The notes below the pieces were generated by a model. The model was given only the letters and a program-made list of their open reading frames with translations, had not been told where the DNA came from and did no database searches. A stretch of 9,349 nucleotides of DNA from an uncultured Clostridia bacterium (lineage in GTDB: Bacteria; Bacillota; Clostridia; TANB77; CAG-508): NCBI GenBank assembly GCA_947629805.1, contig CANRFE010000046.1, positions 1 through 9,349 of the forward strand, in the 5' to 3' direction. Below, piece after piece: positions 6,746-9,349 of this stretch (within the stretch, counting starts at the first letter, position 1; each line of letters starts with the position of its first letter). A program made the translations under genes and the position numbers.

Positions 6746-7027
6746 TATCTCTTGAAATACTTGTCCATTGTTTAATAAAAATTTTCGCATTTCAACAAAT
6801 GCATCCATAATGCTAATGCTTACTTGAACTGCAATTTCATTTTTAAGTAAATCTGAAAGCATTGCTATACCTTGCTCTGTAAATACGTATGGTAGTTTTC
6901 TTCTACCACCATATGAATTTACTTTTGCTAAACTTGAAATCACATTTTGTGATTTCAAGTTTATTACTTCATTATTTACTACATTTAATTCTTCGTTTAT
7001 TGGTGCGATACTATTTTCTTTTTCCAT
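6716..7027 (-). CDS. ORF6N-domain protein remnant (N- and C-terminally shortened)
   Basis: The 103 residues contain NLKSQNVISS, then GGRRKLPYVFTEQGIAML, then a stretch ending DAFVEMRKFLLNNGQVFQ. These are the second half of the ORF6N domain and the start of its C-terminal extension, a family found in phage and mobile-element proteins thought to bind DNA or act as antirepressors. The first half, which normally carries a block like DLAxLYxVxTKxLNxxVKRN and FPxDFxF, is absent: only about 24 unrelated residues precede NLKSQ. The C-terminus stops after KRSFYR, encoded by the asnB terminator hairpin. It has an ATG with AAAAGGA 9 nt upstream, so it could still be translated. It is best read as a decayed mobile-element gene. 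Confidence 0.7.
   Translation of the reverse strand: MEKENSIAPINEELNVVNNEVINLKSQNVISSLAKVNSYGGRRKLPYVFTEQGIAMLSDLLKNEIAVQVSISIMDAFVEMRKFLLNNGQVFQEIKENKRSFYR
6929..6963. repeat. Perfect 16-bp inverted repeat with 3-nt spacer inside the ORF6N remnant
   Basis: Left arm TAAACTTGAAATCACA (6929-6944), spacer TTT, right arm TGTGATTTCAAGTTTA (6948-6963), with no mismatch. On the minus strand it encodes roughly NLKSQNVISSL, keeps the reading frame, and would form a very stable mRNA hairpin. No T run follows, so it is not an obvious terminator. Confidence 0.9.
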
Positions 7028-7040
7028 ACTATCACATCCT

Positions 7041-7077
7041 TTTCACTTTGCGTATGCTACAAAACATTTGTTTTGTT
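7041..7077 (-). repeat. 37-bp paired upstream element, copy A (before the ORF6N remnant)
   Basis: On the minus strand it runs from AACAAAACAAATGTTTTG to GCAAAGTGAAA. It matches 31 of 37 bases of the element at 8272-8308, and all six differences are transitions. It contains a perfect inverted repeat, CAAAAC-AAAT-GTTTTG. It sits 14 nt before the ATG and overlaps the presumed promoter region, where an operator would lie. Confidence 0.65.
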
Positions 7078-7084
7078 GTGTCAA
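7054..7084 (-). promoter_or_regulatory. Possible promoter of the ORF6N remnant
   Basis: The minus strand has a perfect -35, TTGACA (7079-7084), but only a poor -10, TAGCAT (7054-7059), with a long 19-nt spacer. The 37-bp element covers the spacer and -10. It may be weak, regulated or decayed; read-through from the aminopeptidase gene is also possible because no terminator separates them. Confidence 0.3.
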
Positions 7085-7107
7085 GTATATCATTATTATT
7101 TTTATAA

Positions 7108-8226
7108 TTATTTCAAATTTTCAGCATTTAAATTTTTTAATTCTTCTAATATAAACTTTCCGTCTTTCATTATTAATGTATCATCAAAATAAATTTCTCC
7201 ACCACCAAATTCTTTTTTTAGAATCTTAACAATATCCCAATGAATTGCTGACCTATTTCCATTATCACTTTCTTCTAATGCCATTCCTGGAGTAAAGTGA
7301 AAACTTCCATTTATTTTTTCATCAAATAATGTATCACATATTGTATTAGGAATATAGGGATTTAGTCCAAATGCAAATTCTCCAATATATCTAGCACCTT
7401 CATCTGTATCAAGAATTTCATTTAGTTCTTTACCATTTTCTTTAGCAGTCGCTTTTACAATTTTTCCATTGATAAAATCAAATCTTATATTTTCGAATAT
7501 GATGTCATTATATTTCGTTTTCGTATTATAAGTAATGTAACCATTAACACTATTTTTCACTGGGCATGTTGCAACTTCCCCATCTGGTATATTAAATGTA
7601 CCATAATATTTTTCAACAGGAATTCCTTTTATGCTAAATGTTAAATCTGTTTCAGGTGCTATAATATGTACTTTGTCAGTTTTGCACATTAATTTTTTTA
7701 GTGGCTCCATTGCATTTTTCATTTTATTATAATCAACATTGCAAACATTGTAATAGAAATCCTTAAATTCATCTAATGTCATATCGCTTTTCTTGGCAAA
7801 ATATTCATTTGGATATCTTAAAATACACCATTTTGTATATTTGACTCTTTGTTCTAAATGCACTAAAGCTGTATAGTATTTGTTATAGATTTCTAATTTT
7901 TCTTGTGGAACCCCTTCTAAGCTTTTATCAGATGTTGGTGCACTTATTCCTATATATGCCTGCATTTTTTTCATTGTTTCATAATCTTTTTTTCCATATT
8001 CTATTATTTCTTCCTTTGTTGCCTTTATTAAAAAATCTTTTAATTCTTTATAATTGATTATATTTAGGTGTGGCTTTGCATTTATTTCTTTAGCTTGCTT
8101 TATAATTTCATTTGCAAGTTCTATGCCATCTTCTCCAATTACTTCTACTAATATATTATCATCTTTATTTAAAGAAATAGAATCATGTATAAGATTATGC
8201 GCAAGTTTTACATTTCTACTATCCAT
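7108..8226 (-). CDS. M29-family aminopeptidase (AmpS/PepS type)
   Basis: Members of this cytoplasmic metallo-aminopeptidase family remove N-terminal residues from peptides with a two-metal site. Candidate metal ligands fit the family pattern: E217 in IPDGEV, E283 in IGEFAFG, H310 in FHFTPG, and H329 and D331 in IHWDI. The spacing between the two Glu (66 residues) is the same as I recall for characterised members. The Tyr expected 7 residues after the first His is Leu317 here. At 372 residues it is somewhat shorter than the roughly 410-residue classical enzymes. The ATG at 8226 is chosen because GGAG (8235-8238) lies 8 nt upstream; the GTG at 8235, 9 nt further upstream, overlaps that site. 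The gene stands between scfA and the ORF6N remnant, all on one strand. A housekeeping peptide-recycling role is likely. Confidence 0.85.
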   Translation of the reverse strand: MDSRNVKLAHNLIHDSISLNKDDNILVEVIGEDGIELANEIIKQAKEINAKPHLNIINYKELKDFLIKATKEEIIEYGKKDYETMKKMQAYIGISAPTSDKSLEGVPQEKLEIYNKYYTALVHLEQRVKYTKWCILRYPNEYFAKKSDMTLDEFKDFYYNVCNVDYNKMKNAMEPLKKLMCKTDKVHIIAPETDLTFSIKGIPVEKYYGTFNIPDGEVATCPVKNSVNGYITYNTKTKYNDIIFENIRFDFINGKIVKATAKENGKELNEILDTDEGARYIGEFAFGLNPYIPNTICDTLFDEKINGSFHFTPGMALEESDNGNRSAIHWDIVKILKKEFGGGEIYFDDTLIMKDGKFILEELKNLNAENLK

Positions 8227-8271
8227 TTTTCTCACTCCACTTTTTTATTTTATAATAATTATAAATTCTAA

Positions 8272-8308
8272 TTTCACTTTGCATATATTGTAAAACGTTT
8301 GTTTTGTT
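8272..8308 (-). repeat. 37-bp paired upstream element, copy B (before the aminopeptidase gene)
   Basis: On the minus strand it runs from AACAAAACAAACGTTTT to GCAAAGTGAAA, aligned without gaps to copy A at 7041-7077. The inverted repeat is one pair shorter (AAAAC-AAAC-GTTTT). It overlaps the likely aminopeptidase promoter and lies 45 nt before the ATG at 8226. Confidence 0.65.
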
Positions 8309-8310
8309 AA
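8282..8310 (-). promoter_or_regulatory. Possible promoter of the aminopeptidase gene
   Basis: TTAACA (8305-8310, 5 of 6), 17 nt, TATATG (8282-8287, 4 of 6) on the minus strand. The 37-bp element almost exactly covers it. A better -10 match, TATAAT (8258-8263), lies further downstream but has no -35 at the right distance, so the start site is uncertain. Confidence 0.35.
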
Positions 8311-8334
8311 GTTTTTTATTAGTATTTTTATATT

Positions 8335-8389
8335 TTTTCAAAAGAAGCAAAAAGACCGTGAATTCACGGTCTTTTGCTTCTTCTGAAAA
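8335..8389 (-). terminator. Very long terminator hairpin after scfA
   Basis: It begins 2 nt after the scfA stop. A 12-bp inner stem (AAAAGACCGTGA with its complement, centred on AATT at 8361-8364), a 7-bp stem (AAGAAGC / GCTTCTT) and a 6-bp outer stem (TTTTCA / TGAAAA) stack with one bulge and one G-U pair, about 26 bp in all. The T-rich descending arm serves the minus strand. It separates scfA from the aminopeptidase gene. Confidence 0.8.
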
Positions 8390-8391
8390 GG

Positions 8392-8541
8392 CTATTTTTT
8401 GACCTTTTCACAGCTTTGGTTTCCTACTGTGCAGGAAGTTTTACAAGCCGACTGACAAGAAGTTTGGCACTCCCCACATCCACCTTTTTTCATGGACTCT
8501 TTGAAATCTCTCGTAGTTAGTGTCTTAATTCTTTTTCCCAT
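8392..8541 (-). CDS. scfA: SCIFF / ranthipeptide precursor peptide
   Basis: A 49-residue peptide that gene callers with a length cut-off miss. It begins MGKRIKTLTT and ends in the family block CGECQTSCQSACKTSCTVG followed by NQSCEKVKK. Its six cysteines (22, 25, 29, 33, 37, 44) give the family its name, six cysteines in forty-five residues. In this family a radical SAM/SPASM enzyme, ScfB, joins Cys to Thr through a thioether, making a ranthipeptide; roles in clostridial cell signalling have been proposed. The N-terminal IKTL block is the leader recognised by the enzyme. GGAGG (8551-8555) lies 9 nt before the ATG, a promoter lies upstream, and a strong terminator follows at once. No scfB is present in the window, although the two genes are usually adjacent. 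Confidence 0.95.
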   Translation of the reverse strand: MGKRIKTLTTRDFKESMKKGGCGECQTSCQSACKTSCTVGNQSCEKVKK

Positions 8542-8590
8542 TGTGTAATTCCTCCATGAAGAAATAAAAAATGAATAAGTTATCTATTTT

Positions 8591-8619
8591 ATTATAAAAC
8601 AAATTTGCTTATTCGTAAA
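8591..8619 (-). promoter_or_regulatory. Promoter of scfA
   Basis: TTTACG (8614-8619, 4 of 6), 17 nt, TATAAT (8591-8596) on the minus strand. The predicted start near 8584 gives a leader of about 43 nt with the GGAGG site. It lies beyond the terminator of the preceding gene, so scfA is a single-gene unit. Confidence 0.7.
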
Positions 8620-8640
8620 GAGGAAAAACATTTTTTCCAT

Positions 8641-8677
8641 AAAAAAGAAACACCTTTTTCTTTTATATGGTGTTTCT
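8641..8677 (-). terminator. Intrinsic terminator of the right-edge gene
   Basis: The minus strand has a 9-bp stem AGAAACACC / GGTGTTTCT (8669-8677 and 8646-8654), a 14-nt loop and then five T. The first arm is inside the coding sequence (codons for Arg-Asn-Thr before the last Ile), so the stop codon lies in the loop. Confidence 0.8.
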
Positions 8678-9349
8678 AGTAATTTCTCTTTCTTTTTTTA
8701 ATAAAACTTTCATTCTATTTTTGGCTTCTATTTTACTCTTATGTTGAAAATCTTTTAATCGATTTGGATTACTATCATAAACTAATTCTATTTCTGGTAA
8801 ATATCTTTTCTTAGCAAAAACTTTTTTATTAAAAATTAATATTAATTTATTTTTTATTTTATCAAAAATTGTCTCTTCTATTTTTAGTAAAGCAGTATTC
8901 TTTTTCTCTGTAAAAACTTTTAAGTTTTCTTCATCTTCTACTACATAATAGTCAGCATATTGTTCCATTTGCATTGTTCTTCCTTCTTCTAATTTTTGAC
9001 AAATAGCTTCTATTATTTCTAATCTACTAAACTTTTTTGCTTTGTATTCTATTACTTCCTCTGGATTCATTTCATTAATGCCAAATAAACAAAGAAACTT
9101 TCCTTGATATGTACAAATTTTATCAAGGTAATTTTTTTGTTCTTCTATATGCGTACCAATTTGTATAATGTCTAATTTTTCAGGGTCAAAATTTTCTATT
9201 TCTACTAAATAAGGGCAAACTACCTCTAATAAAACTTTTGACTTTATTTTATCAAATTTTGGACTATTAAATAGTTTATCTTCTAAACAGTTTTCCACAT
9301 ATTTTAAATAAGTACCATCTACTTCTTCTTTTTCTGCTGCATCTTTTAC
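8663..9349 (-). CDS. Protein of unknown function, C-terminal 228 residues (5' end outside the window)
   Basis: I do not recognise it. The frame has no stop between 8663 and the right edge. The first candidate start inside the window, a GTG at 9298, has no ribosome binding site and is preceded by 17 more open codons (reading VKDAAEKEEVDGTYLKY), so the gene must begin beyond 9349. The visible part is soluble and rich in Glu and Lys, with likely helices and a basic C-terminal tail (about the last 60 residues, with KNRMKVLLKKERE). A few hydrophobic strand-like stretches occur, such as KFLCLFGIN, and I see no metal-binding or nucleotide-binding motif. It ends in its own terminator, so it is not co-transcribed with scfA. 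Confidence 0.7.
   Translation of the reverse strand, partial: VKDAAEKEEVDGTYLKYVENCLEDKLFNSPKFDKIKSKVLLEVVCPYLVEIENFDPEKLDIIQIGTHIEEQKNYLDKICTYQGKFLCLFGINEMNPEEVIEYKAKKFSRLEIIEAICQKLEEGRTMQMEQYADYYVVEDEENLKVFTEKKNTALLKIEETIFDKIKNKLILIFNKKVFAKKRYLPEIELVYDSNPNRLKDFQHKSKIEAKNRMKVLLKKEREITRNTI

Noticed and set aside
7059..7075. LexA (SOS) box in the 37-bp element
   Set aside because: The core has the right N4 symmetry but reads AAAC-N4-GTTT. The Gram-positive LexA box needs GAAC-N4-GTTC, and the aminopeptidase is not a usual SOS gene.
6889..7107. Open frame of 72 codons on the plus strand opposite the ORF6N remnant
   Set aside because: It is antisense to a recognisable domain, has no ribosome binding site, and is a leucine- and phenylalanine-rich product typical of reversed AT-rich coding sequence.
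8249..8265. AT-only palindrome TTTATAAT-A-ATTATAAA before the aminopeptidase gene
   Set aside because: Such palindromes are frequent by chance at this base composition. It contains a -10-like TATAAT but has no matching -35.
8054..8293. Open frame of 79 codons on the plus strand at the 5' end of the aminopeptidase gene
   Set aside because: It overlaps the coding region, the ribosome binding site and the 37-bp element on the other strand and has no start signals.

Overview
The window is AT-rich DNA from a low-GC Gram-positive bacterium, most likely a member of class Clostridia. Three things point there: a six-cysteine SCIFF/ranthipeptide precursor (scfA), which is nearly universal in and diagnostic of that class; a zinc-ribbon ribosomal protein L32; and sigma-A type promoters of textbook quality (TTGACA-17-TATAAT) with AGGAGG ribosome binding sites. 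No rRNA, tRNA, CRISPR array, insertion sequence or transposase was seen.

Left third (1-4018), all on the minus strand. Reading in the direction of transcription, rpmF (L32) has its own strong promoter and ends in a clear intrinsic terminator. A weaker promoter then drives two tandem, overlapping paralogous polytopic membrane proteins of the PTPS-related / YfhO-like GT-C superfamily, probably lipid-linked-sugar glycosyltransferases. After them comes the start of a prepilin-like protein that runs off the left edge. Its promoter has its -35 box built over the stop codon of the second membrane protein.

Middle (4019-6740). A small unknown 68-residue protein is divergent from rpmF and points right. 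It converges on a 300-base gene-free stretch that has its own strong minus-strand promoter, several hairpins, a stretch of higher GC and a terminator hairpin. This looks like a standalone structured non-coding RNA of about 290 nt that I could not assign to a family. Divergent from it is a full-length asparagine synthetase, asnB, on the plus strand, ending in an intrinsic terminator.

Right third (6716-9349), all on the minus strand. In transcription order: an incomplete gene of unknown function entering from the right edge; scfA with its own promoter and a very long terminator hairpin; an M29-family aminopeptidase; and a remnant of an ORF6N-domain (phage/mobile-element type) gene, whose 3' end runs into the asnB terminator. 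The aminopeptidase and the ORF6N remnant are each preceded by a copy of the same 37-bp element (31 of 37 bases identical, all differences transitions).

This is mostly a core-genome neighbourhood of short independent transcription units. The parts that standard annotation would miss or get wrong are the unannotated scfA, the ncRNA candidate, the 37-bp paired element, the perfect 16-bp inverted repeat inside the ORF6N remnant, and three start codons that the local signals contradict.
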